Positions 1 to 12,100 of a DNA stretch of 64,000 nt are shown here, in pieces (positions within the stretch are counted from its first letter, which is position 1; every line of letters starts with the position of its first letter). The notes below the pieces were generated by a model, which worked only from the letters and a program-made list of their open reading frames with translations, did no database searches and was not told the DNA's origin. The translations under genes and the position numbers were made by a program. The DNA is from Panaeolus papilionaceus (taxonomy: Eukaryota > Basidiomycota > Agaricomycetes > Agaricales): positions 118,232 through 182,231 of the forward strand of contig JADNRZ010000042.1 in assembly GCA_015501605.1 (NCBI GenBank). The letters are read 5' to 3'.

Positions 1-1221
1 GGTTCCAAGAGATCCTTTCCCGCGGGGGCGGACGACTCCGCGGTTCGTCCCCGATCCTTGTATGCACGATACGCAGTTTCCATCTCCTTTTCAAAATCTT
101 CATCACTGAGGGCATTGGAGGATTCATTGTCTTCTACGATCATGGCTTCATCTGAGTCAGGCACCTTGATTGGCGCATTTGGGAACCTCCCTCGCATCAA
201 AAGAGTACCTTCCTCCATGTCCTTGTCTTTCTCCAGTTGTTCCATTCTGAGGATGTTCTGCTGTCTCTTGTTGCAATTGTCTCTGAGGGACTTGGAATGA
301 TGTGGCACAGCAAAGTAAACCCCAACTTCCCAAAGCGCGGCGGAACGAAAATGATCTCCAAGCCAGCACTGAATGCGATGCAATGGATTTGCCATATGTC
401 GTTTGCGTATACACCCCCGACAGTACACATTACTGTCAAAGCACGTTGAACAGCGCCATATACCCTGTGATGAGCATTCTCCGCAGAGCCTCTGGTCGGA
501 ATCGAGATATTCACTGGACAACAGCGCAGGCAATATTGTATCCACGTGCAACACGAATTCCTCAATGTACTCTGTTTGTGTGAGTTTCTTGGCAAAGTTT
601 TAAGAATACATATTTTCTGAGCACCATATGGGGTGGGACACATACCTGGTTCGATGACCCCAATTCTGGCTCCTCGGCTGTTGCATCAGCAAAACGCATA
701 TTGTCCGCCTCCTTGGATTCGTCTTCCGCAGCGGCGGGAATAGGTGCTCGATCGAGCTCAAACCCCAACGGCACATGTCCTTGGGCAAACTGCAGCTCAA
801 AGGTGTCCATATTGGCTGGGCGAAATGGCCAGTGACTTCCCATGTTAAACATCGAACTATTTTCGTGTGTCCCATAGTAACCCATTGTAGGGATCGTGCT
901 TGGGCCAGCAGTAGAAGAATCATGACCTGCCTGTCTGCCAGAAGGTAAGGCAGAGACTGTGGCGCCTGCCTCGTAACCCTCGTCTAACTCATTCAGGACA
1001 TCTTCAAGCTTCCTTTTGGGTGCACGCTTTTGTTCGTCCTGTATCTCCAACCGACGTTTGGTGAAATCAACGGGCTGTGTGACTGCTGATTGAGAGCCAT
1101 CTGCATTTGTCTTTGTAGTCGTTTTCCTCAATTGAGGTCCTGTTGAAGGTTTGGGCCTTGGTTTTGCTCCTGTCTTGCGAGGCTTTTTGTGGGGATCTGG
1201 AGCATCTTGAAGGGTGTCCAT
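1..1221 (-). CDS. CxC2 cysteine-cluster protein of a KDZ transposon, N-terminal part
   Basis: Two exons run off the left edge. Exon 1 (1221-646, 192 codons) opens at an ATG and encodes a basic, low-complexity N-terminus rich in K, P and T. A 58 bp intron (645-588, GTATGT donor, AAG acceptor) keeps the frame. Exon 2 is open from 587 to base 1 and carries a cluster with CGEC, CSTC and CRGC pairs, followed by H-x4-PLHRIQCW. This order of three Cys pairs and a PLHRI-x-W tail matches the CxC2-like cluster found N-terminal to KDZ (Kyakuja-Dileera-Zisupton) transposases in basidiomycetes. The transposase core would lie to the left and cannot be seen. The codons upstream to 1257 begin with GTG, so 1221 is chosen as start. 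Assignment to the KDZ family rests on the Cys cluster only. Confidence 0.8.
588..645 (-). other. intron in the CxC2 gene
   Basis: GTATGT donor follows a CAG codon. The acceptor reads CCAAG. Removing these 58 bp joins two reading frames in phase 0 and removes a stop just downstream, directly before the Cys cluster exon. Confidence 0.7.
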
Positions 1222-1390
1222 TGTGCAGATGACGGTTAGACAGAAAGACAACCTCACATTCCATAGATGGGTAATGTCTAATGTCTAAATATATCAATCA
1301 CCACCCTATGTCCACCCAATTGTAGATGGCCACAATATCATAGATATGGTGGGTGTAGTTCGTTTTGCACAACATACCCTTCTTATTCCC

Positions 1391-3125
1391 ATGTCACGAC
1401 TATCAACCTCACCACTTCGCAAGAAAGCACCAATCAAACCCCCATCTGGGAAACCCAAGCGCAGAAAACCACGTCGTGATGCTAAACACTTCACCATGGA
1501 GGAGCGCGAGCTTATACATGACTTGAAGGGTGCTTATCGATCAATGCCTGGAAAGAACTATGTGGGCCGGCGACAGTACATCGAGAACCATGTCAATCCT
1601 AGACTACAGGCCTATTGGAGGGGGAAAGGCTTGACCGATCGCATTGTGGAACCCGATGGGATAGTTGAAAAGTGGGATGAGGTCAGTCATCTGAAAAACA
1701 TAAATTTGAAAGCTTGTCTGACAGTCATGGCGGGCGCTCACAGTTGATCAAAAATTATGTTCACAAAAACTGGCGCTCAGTCATCGCAACGGCGCCACTG
1801 AAGGCCCCTTCTCTGAGAATCACAAAATCAAACTACATCTACAATACGGAGCGGAAGGCGGTCATTACGAAAATCCGCGGAATGTTGGAAGAGGATGAGG
1901 AGTTGACGACGGGGTTGATATCAAAGCACTGCCATCAAGCAGTGAGGAACATTTTGCAGGATATGAACGATGAGGAGCTTCAGGACTTGGAGGATAAAAT
2001 TGAAGAAGCGAAGATTGTTGGGTACACGCTTGAAGTCAAGGAAAGGTATACATTGTTGAATACTTCAATTGAAGAAGCTACTAATTCAGGCTACAACCAC
2101 AGGATCTACATGAAACGATGCAACCAACGCATGCAGCAGGCGGCTCATTTACAGCACATAGAGATGGGAACGCTGTCCATACAAGTGTCCGTCTTCATGG
2201 ATCAAGAGGGTCAGACTCATATTCAATTGTAAGTTTTCATCATAGTCCGGCGCGGCGGATATGAAGTTGATGAGTTATAGCCACGACCACGCCAGGGAAC
2301 TTTTAGGCATGAACACAAAATCCTTCGAGGATACGTTCCCTAACGAGTTGAACGATCTGGCGAATGTCTTTGAAAAATATGTGCAAAAATTATTATCCAT
2401 AAAAAGTCGAATGTCGGTGACTCGGAAGGACGAATCACAACCTCATACTGCAGACGGATCCTCTTCCGCCGTGGTGGAACATGGCAATACCCCACCCTCT
2501 GCTTCAATCACAGAGTCAGACGAAGCCTGTTAGCTCGTTATCGGCTTGCAGCAAGTCAGCTCCGAGACGGTGCAATGGACGGAACTGTGAAGATCACCGA
2601 AGAAGGTTTTCCTATTTTACCATCACCATGGCCATCAAATCTCAATAAGAGGTTACAAAACAAGTACTATGCCAAGTTTATGAAAGCACACTATGGTGAG
2701 TATATTGATATACACGTACTCATTTATTGATGGTCTCACACTGATTTGTTCGAGTGTTCAGATTTGGCCCGCGGCGGACGTGGTGATCAAACACCAGTTC
2801 CCTGGACAGCTCTCAACAACAATCCACATGAATTTTTCCACGAAACGTATGTAACAACAGACCTCATTGGAAAGTTGAAGGATGCACAGAACACAAATCA
2901 AGGGATCATTAATAAATTCTTTGAACATGTTACCACCCGTCAGGATCACCTTGGACCGCAGCACTCTTTCCGATTTCTCCAAACACACAGCAAAGCTCAC
3001 AAAGAGGACGATAACCCAAGTGGCGCAATTCTATCGTGATATCCAGGACCCCCCCTCAGCTCTCCAAACCTGCTCCTCCCAAACAAGCTTGTGAAACCGA
3101 CTCCTCATCAGCCTTGTAAGCTAGA
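1391..3125 (+). CDS. Unknown multi-exon protein of the mobile region, part before the inverted-repeat insertion
   Basis: Divergent from the CxC2 gene. Start ATG is 1391 (an upstream in-frame ATG is 1346). Exon 1 ends at 1681; a 62 bp intron (1682-1743) leads to exon 2 (1744-2228); a 52 bp intron (2229-2280) leads to exon 3 (2281 to about 2530); a 66 bp intron (2696-2761) precedes an exon from 2762. The product starts with a basic patch (KKAPIKPPSGKPKRRKPRR), has acidic helical stretches in exon 2, and a GGRGDQTPVPW motif after the last intron. I recall similar layouts in agaric proteins from transposon-rich regions, but I do not know a function. The frame changes between about 2400 and 2530 without a good intron, and the 3' end is ambiguous after 3039, so it may be decayed. 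The gene is cut at 3126 by the inverted-repeat element and probably resumes at 6706. Confidence 0.55.
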
Positions 3126-4303
3126 TTCATACATGAACCACTGGATTTAGGCAGTGGGCCCTCATGTGTCCAGACTGGGTTTTGGCAGTGGGGTCTTAGG
3201 CAGTCAATCTGCAGGAGAAATGTAGATAGTGGACCTTTAGAATAGATAAGAGTGAAGAGCATAGATAATGGTCCGGGTTCTTAGATTTCATGGGTAAATA
3301 CATGTAAACAAACCTTCGGCCTAGATTTAGCAGGGAAAACCACAATTATGCATTTCCGGGACACCACACCTGGATATCATGGGTGGTAGTGCTATAACAT
3401 ATTTCTATACATAGATATACACCTTCCTAGATAGTTTCCCCCCCGGAAATATGAGGGGAATGGGTGGATGCAGGAGGATGCATCTGGATGTAGTTTTGAT
3501 TTAATTAAATGTGCCCCTATTTGCACATCAAATCTTCGTCCTAATCAGGGATATTGGCATGATGTCATTGATTCCCTTAAATCTAATAATAGCTCCTTAA
3601 TTAGTCTTCGCTTTTTTAGGAAATTGGCATCACTGATGTGCTTTCAGGTACAAATGACATCACACTAATTAATATTCCTCCCCCACCATTATTGCAGCAT
3701 TTATTCCACCGCTTTTTGGGCACTTTTATATGGATATATATATATCACTAGAAAGCTACAGTTGCCTAATATTTGAATCTGATTTTTACTTATTTAATTC
3801 CCTCCAGTAGATTACCCAAAACAGCTCCGCTTTTTTGATAATCAATAGCCCCTATTTATTAATAGCATTATTACTGCTGTGTTTTCCACCGCTTTTTTGG
3901 CTATTTTTCTGCACACCATATATACCATTAGAAAGCTATAAGTGTCTAGTTTAAGAATCTATCCTTGTATCATCACTATCCTCACTGGGGACTGCACCAT
4001 TCAATTGCGCTTTTTTGGTAATTAAATTAGCCCCTATCTTTAATTACATTTCTTTGTGCATCATTTGTATTTATTCCCTTTATTATTTTAATTGACATAT
4101 ATATATCACTGGAAAGCTACAATCGCCTACTTTCAGAATCTGAAAACAGAATAGAAATGTTGTGCTTGTGGAGGGAGCAATTGCATTTCGCATTTTGGGT
4201 ACTACAGCGTGGGAACACCCCTTGATCCTTCTTCTCCTCCTCCCCCCTCCGCTTTTTTGGCTTCATTCCTCCACACCCTCTGCAGCTATCAACTTGAAAC
4301 TTG
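3126..4303 (+). repeat. left arm of the inverted-repeat element
   Basis: 1,178 bp pairing with 5501-6678. It contains a degenerate internal array in which CGCTTTTTTGG-like motifs alternate with GAAAGCTA-type motifs, for example near 3609, 3703, 3830, 3890, 4010 and 4248. Divergence from the right arm starts just after 4303. Confidence 0.9.
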
Positions 4304-5500
4304 GCACACCCCTTCATAAACATTATTCAATGGCTCTCACCAGCCCAATAGTGAAAATACACACTATCTTGCTTTCCATCAACATATTAATATATATTCA
4401 CTTAAATTGCTAAAAAAGCGCACCAAAATGTAATGCTTATGTATGATGTATGCCAGTAAATGATATTGCTACATCAATATTGCATACTTCAGTTCTGAAA
4501 TCCAATGGAAGTGCATTATATATCCCTATATTTGCATGTAGAATTAGCAAAATGGACATTCCTGTGAGTCAGGACTCCTATGGCTTTTTCCATCAGTATT
4601 TCACTCCATATATACCTCTTTAGCATTGTCTAAACGTTCATATACACCATATGTAACGTTCTACACAGCCCAATACCTGATATATTGAGCCACATTTGTA
4701 ATATTGGCCGTACACAAATGCAGACGTTAAAATACACTATTCTGCAATTTACTATACCATAGCAGTCCTATTTATACTTTATAAATAGCAGGAAACGAAT
4801 ATATTAACTCTAGCTACACGATGCAAAAAACCCCAAGTGATTTAGACAAGTGTAGCTATCTGTAGGTTCAAAATGGTGTGCAACCATCATAGTTGATGCT
4901 GGGTGTTTCAAGAATACACACAATGACCACTACATCAAACTCCTTCTGACCGCTTTTTTGAGGCTCTACCCTTCCACAATCATCCAAATCACTCCAAACC
5001 TTTTGTGAACGTTATATATCATGCCTCTTCATCTATCTGTAGGTTCTGATTAAATTATTTTGTCTCTGATCCTCTGCAATAAGCTTATCAGTGGAAATTT
5101 GAACGATTTTGAGAACTGCTCAGAAGTCTTTGGGGGTGGGCTACTTTTAAAGGCACAATTAAAGCGTCCTCAGAACAGTTTGGAGCATGTTGAAGCGCTC
5201 AATATCCATGAAGATATTCATAGATTACTATTCTGCATACCCTGAGGTAATATTTAGTGTTTTCTATTCTGTTGCTTGCACTTTTAAAGCGATTGGGTGT
5301 CAAGATCAATGCTTTGACATGTTATGAGTAATATTCAATAGTTTTTTCAGCAGTAGAGGAGCCAAAAGAATGTATTATTAGGGATATATGGTGCAAATAT
5401 GGGATTTTGATATGTAATTGTTGAATAGAAGGAGTGGAACAATATCAATTTGTATATAAGCGGAGGAATAGACCCATATATGGTATATGTAGATGTATAT
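4304..5500. other. core of the inverted-repeat element, no gene seen
   Basis: AT-rich 1.2 kb with scattered stops in all frames. One further GCTTTTTTG motif lies near 4953. A 61-codon open stretch at 5060-5245 starts from a non-ATG codon and shows no domain, so I do not call it. Confidence 0.6.
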
Positions 5501-6678
5501 CAAGTTTCAAGTTGATAGCTGCAGAGGGTGTGGAGGAATGAAGCCAAAAAAGCGGAGGGGGGAGGAGGAGAAGAAGGATCAAGGGGTGTTCCCACGCTGT
5601 AGTACCCAAAATGCGAAATGCAATTGCTCCCTCCACAAGCACAACATTTCTATTCTGTTTTCAGATTCTGAAAGTAGGCGATTGTAGCTTTCCAGTGATA
5701 TATATATGTCAATTAAAATAATAAAGGGAATAAATACAAATGATGCACAAAGAAATGTAATTAAAGATAGGGGCTAATTTAATTACCAAAAAAGCGCAAT
5801 TGAATGGTGCAGTCCCCAGTGAGGATAGTGATGATACAAGGATAGATTCTTAAACTAGACACTTATAGCTTTCTAATGGTATATATGGTGTGCAGAAAAA
5901 TAGCCAAAAAAGCGGTGGAAAACACAGCAGTAATAATGCTATTAATAAATAGGGGCTATTGATTATCAAAAAAGCGGAGCTGTTTTGGGTAATCTACTGG
6001 AGGGAATTAAATAAGTAAAAATCAGATTCAAATATTAGGCAACTGTAGCTTTCTAGTGATATATATATATCCATATAAAAGTGCCCAAAAAGCGGTGGAA
6101 TAAATGCTGCAATAATGGTGGGGGAGGAATATTAATTAGTGTGATGTCATTTGTACCTGAAAGCACATCAGTGATGCCAATTTCCTAAAAAAGCGAAGAC
6201 TAATTAAGGAGCTATTATTAGATTTAAGGGAATCAATGACATCATGCCAATATCCCTGATTAGGACGAAGATTTGATGTGCAAATAGGGGCACATTTAAT
6301 TAAATCAAAACTACATCCAGATGCATCCTCCTGCATCCACCCATTCCCCTCATATTTCCGGGGGGGAAACTATCTAGGAAGGTGTATATCTATGTATAGA
6401 AATATGTTATAGCACTACCACCCATGATATCCAGGTGTGGTGTCCCGGAAATGCATAATTGTGGTTTTCCCTGCTAAATCTAGGCCGAAGGTTTGTTTAC
6501 ATGTATTTACCCATGAAATCTAAGAACCCGGACCATTATCTATGCTCTTCACTCTTATCTATTCTAAAGGTCCACTATCTACATTTCTCCTGCAGATTGA
6601 CTGCCTAAGACCCCACTGCCAAAACCCAGTCTGGACACATGAGGGCCCACTGCCTAAATCCAGTGGTTCATGTATGAA
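5501..6678 (-). repeat. right arm of the inverted-repeat element
   Basis: Reverse complement of 3126-4303 over its full 1,178 bp as far as read. The near absence of differences implies recent origin or ongoing conversion between arms. Confidence 0.9.
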
Positions 6679-6705
6679 GGTGGCTCATAGAGGTGTCCTC
6701 ATACC

Positions 6706-7128
6706 ATGACAAGGCCACGGGATACACCGACATTATCTTCGAACAGCGCCGCGGGAAATGCAGCAAATGATCTCACAGTGGTGTTGCCTGCGGAGAGTCA
6801 TGGGTCAACGACAACTGAACCAATGCCTACCAAAGTCACACCCATAAACAAGGAAGAAGAGCGGTTAACACCGGCTAGAATAATAGGCACAAAGAGCCAT
6901 CTCATTACACCTATTGAGAGTGCGAAACGACCTCGAAACGTCAAAGAGAAGATGTTGAGCCCTGCTGCGGGAGGATCATCTCCTATCACAGATAAGCAAG
7001 CACCGCTAGCCCGCGGGATTGAGCAAGCCTCTCAGCCTATGGAGAATGATCATCCGCGGGGTCGTCGCACTCACAAGACTCCGAGCAAAGTTCCTGTCAT
7101 TGTCAGCAACATAACCAGTACCCTTTAG
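6706..7128 (+). CDS. Probable 3' exon of the interrupted plus-strand gene
   Basis: An open frame of 140 codons begins at an ATG 27 bp right of the inverted-repeat element and ends at TAG 7126-7128. The product is hydrophilic, rich in S, T, P and K, with no domain, and ends in a basic stretch (GRRTHKTPSK). Its composition matches a disordered C-terminus. Strand and position fit the tail of the gene that starts at 1391, and the open frame extends a few codons left of the ATG, as expected for an exon. It converges on the minus-strand gene ending at 7403. Whether it is still joined to the upstream exons in any transcript is unknown. Confidence 0.45.
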   Translation: MTRPRDTPTLSSNSAAGNAANDLTVVLPAESHGSTTTEPMPTKVTPINKEEERLTPARIIGTKSHLITPIESAKRPRNVKEKMLSPAAGGSSPITDKQAPLARGIEQASQPMENDHPRGRRTHKTPSKVPVIVSNITSTL

Positions 7129-7402
7129 CTTGTCACCCATTCGTACAATTTATTGCTCTTTTCCTGAATTCAAATGTTGTAAATATGGAACTCCATTCAA
7201 CAATTGTTAATCAAATAAAAAGTCCGACAAGAAATACAACCATATAAGTAACAAGTGTCCAAAAGGTAACAAAAATAGTAAAAATATATGAAGCAACAGT
7301 CCAAAATCATGCATGTAAAAGTCCAAAATCGAGTGTATCAGGTGTGCAACTAAAGTCCAAAAAATTCAAAATATATGTAGAGCACAAACAAAATATCAGG
7401 CC
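7129..7402. other. convergent intergenic spacer
   Basis: 274 bp of AT-rich DNA between two converging 3' ends. It has AATAAA-like motifs (AATAAAAAG near 7214) that could serve polyadenylation. No gene is seen. Confidence 0.4.
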
Positions 7403-8430
7403 CTAAGCTCCCCCTCTGCTGCGGCCTCTTCCCTGTTTAGCCCCACGCACCGCTTTTTCAGCAGCACGTCGCCTTGCATGAGTCCTATCCGCGGGAACGG
7501 ATGGCGGTTCATCAACATCCATCGATTCAGAATCGTCCGCCGCAGTCTCAGGATCAGTGGTACCTGTTTCCTGCCCAGTAGATGATTGGGCTGTTGGTCC
7601 ATCCTTGGAACCCAATCCGGTACTGACTGATGGCGCCACCTGCGGGTTTCGTAGTGCTTGCAGTGGGGTTGGCGTCATTGGTGCAACTGGGAAAGCCCGA
7701 CGAAGCGTAGGAGAACCAGGAGGAGCCAAAACATTCGGTGAGACATGATGTCCTGCCGAATTTAACACACCTTGCGCTTGGGGAGTACGATGTCCACTCA
7801 CACTTGCTGCAGTCGGATTTCGGGCTCGATATTCCGCCAGGGACTGAGCTACCTGTTGTGGGGTGGCCGTCGCCGGACGCTGAGGGGTGGCCGTCGCCGG
7901 ATGCTGAGGGTTCAACGACTGAACTGGAAACATCTCCGCCGTTCTAGCGGGCAGGAACCCAGTTGCGTATTTATCAGGCCAAGGGCCATCGTGGTGTATT
8001 ACAGTACCTTGAGGAGGAAGAGAATACTTCGCGAATCTGAGTACAGGATTCGCAACGCAGTGTTGAATAGGCTCCCCTGCAGAATCTCTGAGATTGAGCT
8101 GAGTTGGTTTCACCTTCGGATCTGTGCCCCGCCACTCCAAAGGAAGGTGCGAGCGCATACCCATCGACGTAGCCTCGATGTTGTTGAAGAGGAATTGGTC
8201 TGTGCGTCCAAGGGCGAGAACGTGCCCTCGAAGTTCATTGTGGGCCACACGCAATTCTTCGTAGGCCCTCGCAATTTCCACGAAGTTCCTGTCTGTGGCC
8301 TGTTCGAGATCCTTCCGTACAGCGCGGGTTGCGTGCAGCGACTCCACCAGAGATCCAGATTCTAAATCTGAAATTTGCTCTTCAAGCTTCTCAATGATGC
8401 CGTGAGCTTGAGAGAGACATGCTGCTAATT

Positions 8431-8486
8431 CTAATCATACTTTCTGGTCAGCGAGGTCGGAGTCCAACTTTTGAATGAGCACTTAC
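8431..8486 (-). other. intron in the zinc-cluster gene
   Basis: GTAAGT donor at 8486 and ATTAG acceptor at 8431, 56 bp, phase 1. It joins the Lys-rich exon to the coiled-coil exon without a stop. Confidence 0.75.
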
Positions 8487-8694
8487 CTTTCGTCGCGGCG
8501 CTGCGGGACTTCTTGTCTTTGTTTTTACCCGCGGACGCGGCTTTCTTCTCCTTCGGTTTTGGTCCTTTCGGCACTTTCAGTGGTTTGGGTTCCTTGGGTT
8601 CCTTGGGTTCCTTGGAAGATTTTGAGGTCCGCTTACTGAGCAAGCAGGAAATATGACGGCGGCTGCAGTAGTGGCACGCTCCCTCTATGGGACC

Positions 8695-8699
8695 ATCAT
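8695..8699. repeat. target-site duplication of the chromovirus, left copy
   Basis: ATCAT directly abuts the TG end of the left LTR and is repeated at 14967-14971 after the CA end of the right LTR. Confidence 0.95.
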
Positions 8700-9105
8700 T
8701 GTAAGGGCACCTCAGACACACACAAGTCCTGGGGGAGATCCAAAGATATATATCAGCTCTACATAAATACAGGAAGTAGGCTCACCTGGGGGAGATCCAA
8801 AGAGAAAGAGGTAAAGGATCAAACCCAGGTGGAACAGCTATTTAAGTGATGAGCTGGCATTGGCATCAGCCTTGATGCCAAACAATGCCTTTGGGAATAA
8901 ACAAAGGGAAACACAAAGGAATGACTATGAAACAGTGGCAACAACTAAATAATGAATGAGTGGCAACTAAAGGAGAGTGTAATATAATATATATGAGTCC
9001 ATGGTATGTCCAGATAATGAAATAGAGAAAGGGAAATAGGGGGAAAGAGAGACAGAGAGACAATAATAAGGAAAGGAATAGGAGGTAGCAGGAGATCCCC
9101 TGACA
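8700..9105 (-). repeat. 3' LTR of the chromovirus
   Basis: 406 bp. The plus strand starts TGTAAGGGCACC and ends ATCCCCTGACA. It carries the same TATA-like and start-site region as the right LTR. Confidence 0.95.
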
Positions 9106-9116
9106 TTACCCCCCCT
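9106..9116 (-). other. polypurine tract
   Basis: On the minus strand AGAGGGGGGTAA lies directly before the 3' LTR, at the place where plus-strand DNA synthesis is primed. It starts right after the pol stop codon (9117-9119). Confidence 0.8.
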
Positions 9117-12100
9117 CTAGGATTGCTTCGCCCTCGAAGCATGAAGTCCAGCCTGTTTGTAAGGAATATGAGCATAGGTGGTCCTGATAATCTTTGGAGC
9201 CTTAGGATTCTCTGCATAGAAGTCTTTGATGAGGTCAGGAGCATGGACATCATCAGCTGGTTCCCAAGAATTCCAACCAGCATCGTATCCTTCCCATTTG
9301 ATCAGGTATCGAAGTTTGCCTCTGATGAACTTGCTGTTCAAAATCTTCTCCACAACAAACTCTTCAACATTGTCAACAAGCACAGGAGGCGGGGGTAGCT
9401 TGGCTCTTTGACCAGAGATGGGGTCATAAGGAGCAGGAGTGAGTCTGACAACATGGAAGACTGGATGGATGCGGGAGAGGGATTTAGGAAGTTGAAGACG
9501 ATAGGCATTCTTTCCAACACTAGAGATGACTGGGTAAGGACCAACTCGCTTGTGAGAGAGCTTCTTGGATGGCCGAGTGGTTTGGATGTCTGAAGCATCA
9601 AGGTAGACATGATCTCCAGGCTTGATCTCAGGAGCCTTGGTGCGACGCCGGTTGTAGTACCTAGCCATGTCCTCCTTAGCAGCTGCTAAGGCAGCACGAG
9701 CTTCCTCAAGAGCAGTCTTCATCCTATCAGTGAACTCATTCACAGTTTCCATCCGGGATGGAGGAAGAGGTTCAAAGCCCATGCGAGGATGTTGACCAGA
9801 GTCTAGAAGGAAGGGAGTCTGCTGGGTGGAGGAGTGGACATGGTTGTTGTAGGCAAACTCAGCCATGGAAAGGATGTCGTACCAGTCGTCCTGTTGCTCA
9901 GAGATGTAGAGCCTGAGGTATTGTTCCAACTCCTGGTTGACATGCTCAGTCTGTCCATCAGTTTGAGGGTGATAGGCAGTGCTACAAGCTGGCTCAATCC
10001 CAAGCAGCCTGTAGAGTTCAGTAGTGAACTCTGCAATGAACTGTGGACCACGATCAGAGACTACCTTGGATGGAAGGCCATGGAGTTTCCAGATATGGTC
10101 ACAATACATGCGGGCAGTGCCTAGGGCAGAGACAGTGGTAGTGGTAGCAGTGAAGTGGGCGCGTTTGGAAAGGGAGTCAACAACAACCATGATGGCATCA
10201 TAACCATTGGACTCAGGAAGCTCGACAATGAAGTCCACACTGATATGGTCCCAATGGCGGTCAGGAACAGCAAGGGGCTCAAGCTCTCCAAGGGGTCGCT
10301 GCCTGATGGTCTTGGTCCTAAGACACATGTCACAGGTGCTGGTGTAGAGTCCAATGAACTTAGACATGCGTGGCCACCAGTAGTTCCTAGACACAAGCTC
10401 CAAGGTCTTCCAACGTCCAGGGTGTCCAGCAAGAGTGGAGTCATGACAGAGAGCCACAATGCGACGAGGAAGATCACCACCTGGTGGAACATAGAGCTTT
10501 CCACAGAAGTAGATAAGACCATCAGCTTCATCCCACTCTGAGGAGCGAAGAGACTGAGATCCAGTCTTTCTGAGCGCCTTGACTGCCTTGGCCACAGTGT
10601 CCTCAAGATCGGAAGCCTCCTTGGAATGTCGACGGATCTCACGAACCAGAGAGCGTTCCTGTCCAACAAATTCCAGACCTTCTAGTGCACGAACTGCAAA
10701 CATCCCTGGGGTGAGGAGGGTGATGTTCTGGTTGTCACGTTCACTAGAACCATGGTCAGACCGACGTGAGAGGGCATCTGCTTTTCCCATAGTAGCTCCT
10801 GCCTTGTGCTGCATGACAAAGTCGAAGCGCGCCAGAGTGAGAGACCAGCGGGCTTGCCTGCGGTTGAGGTTCTGAGACGACATGAAGTATTCCAAGTTCT
10901 TGTGGTCAGTCCAGATCTCAAACTTGTGGTGGGCACCCTCAAGGAAGTGTCTCCATTCCTGTAAGGCTCGAATGATTGCAAGCATTTCCTTGTCATGAAT
11001 CTCATAATTCCTTTCGACAGGAGAGAGTGACTTGGAAAAGAAAGCGATTGGATGCCACTTTCCATCTTCTGGAGACTGCTGAGAGAGTACAGCACCAGTG
11101 GCGAAGTCTGAAGAGTCAGCTTCAAGCCGGAAAGGGAGATCATCATTGGGAGCGGCAAGGACAGGGGAGGAGGTGACAGCATCCTTGATGGACTGGAAGG
11201 CAGTAGCGGCAGCAGGAGACCAGGAAAACTCAGTGGAGCTCTTGGTAAGATCAAAGAGGGGACGTGCATGATGAGAGAAGTCCTTGATGAACTGTCGATA
11301 TAAGTTGGCAAAACCCAGGAAAGATTGGACTTCTTTCCTATTGGTGGGGGTGGGCCATTGAGCAACTCCAGCAACTTTGACAGGATCCATCTCAACTTGG
11401 TTCTCAGCAACGATAAGCCCAAGGTACTCAATGCATGTCTTCTCAAACTCGCATTTCTCCAGGCGGAGGCAGAGACCATGTTCCTCTAGACGTTTCAGGA
11501 CCCTATGAGTGACCTCTCGATGCTCAGGAATATCCTTGGTGAAGATCAGGATGTCATCCAGGTATACCACAACCACACCTTCAGAGATCATGTCTTGGAA
11601 GATCTCGTTCATCATGGTTTGGAAGGTGGCAGGACTGTTGGTGAGACCAAAGAACATGACAAGAGGTTCGAAGAGACCTCTGTGAGTGCGAAAAGCAGCC
11701 TTCCACTCATCTCCTTCTTTGATGCGGACATTGTTGAAACCCCAACGAATGTCAAGCTTGGTGAAGTAGCGCGCACCACGAAGTTGGTTGATAAGGTCAG
11801 AGATGAGAGGGAGAGGGTACTTGTTCTTCACAGTCATATCATTGAGCATGCGATAGTCCTGGACCAGACGAAGGGAGCCATCCTTTTTCTTCACAAAGAA
11901 AACTGGTGATGCCATGGGGGACTTGGAGCGGCGAATCTTTCCCTGAGCCTCGTTCTCAGCAAGGAAGCGCTCAGCCTCTTCACGTTCTGCAGGGTTTAAT
12001 GGGTAAACCTTGCATCCCTTGGGTTGAGCTCCAGGAATGAGCTCAATTGCATGATCCCAAGGTCTTCTCTCAGGAAGCTTAAGAAACTCAGCTTCAGAGA

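Larger units (their letters stand above)
3126..6678. mobile_element. 3.55 kb element with 1,178 bp inverted arms
   Basis: The arms 3126-4303 and 5501-6678 have equal length and read as exact reverse complements wherever I compared them; small ORFs in one arm recur unchanged in the other. The 1,197 bp core (4304-5500) is AT-rich with no convincing gene. The outer end reads TTCATACATGAACCACTGG. If the duplicated target is TA, the empty site would be the palindrome TTCATATGAA and the element would begin CATGAACCACTGG. Subterminal CACTG/CAGTG motifs repeat in the first 100 bp. Each arm holds several CGCTTTTTTGG motifs. There is no recognisable transposase, so this is a non-autonomous foldback-like element or a very young inverted duplication. 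It interrupts the plus-strand gene between 3125 and 6679. Confidence 0.85.
7403..8699 (-). pseudogene. Zinc-cluster/coiled-coil protein, 3' half (split by the chromovirus)
   Basis: This is the downstream half of the gene starting at 16188. Right after the target site the frame gives a second cysteine set (CHYC-x5-C), then a Lys/Pro repeat (three KEP units) and a basic tract. A 56 bp intron (8486-8431, GTAAGT donor, TTAG acceptor) joins in phase 1 to the last exon (8430-7403). That exon starts with a heptad-like coiled coil, continues through a Pro/Thr/Ala-rich region with a repeated PATATPQ unit, and ends in an acidic patch followed by a basic RGRSRGGA tail. The Cys layout resembles small C-x2-C clusters of agaric proteins of unknown role. 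The gene cannot give a normal mRNA because 6.27 kb of retrotransposon separates its halves. Confidence 0.7.

Noticed and set aside
3468..3668. 66-codon ORF in both arms of the inverted-repeat element
   Set aside because: Its duplication only reflects the arm duplication; no domain, no ATG context, AT-rich.
4162..4413. hydrophobic ORF beginning MLVEGAIAF in both arms
   Set aside because: Runs through a CTCCTCCTCC tract that mimics a membrane segment; no independent support.
3126..6678. classification as a CACTA element
   Set aside because: CACTG/CAGTG motifs occur near the ends but the true terminus lies further out and no 3 bp target duplication or transposase is seen.
10682..11479. 265-codon minus-strand ORF inside pol
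   Set aside because: Shadow of the pol frame in the chromovirus.
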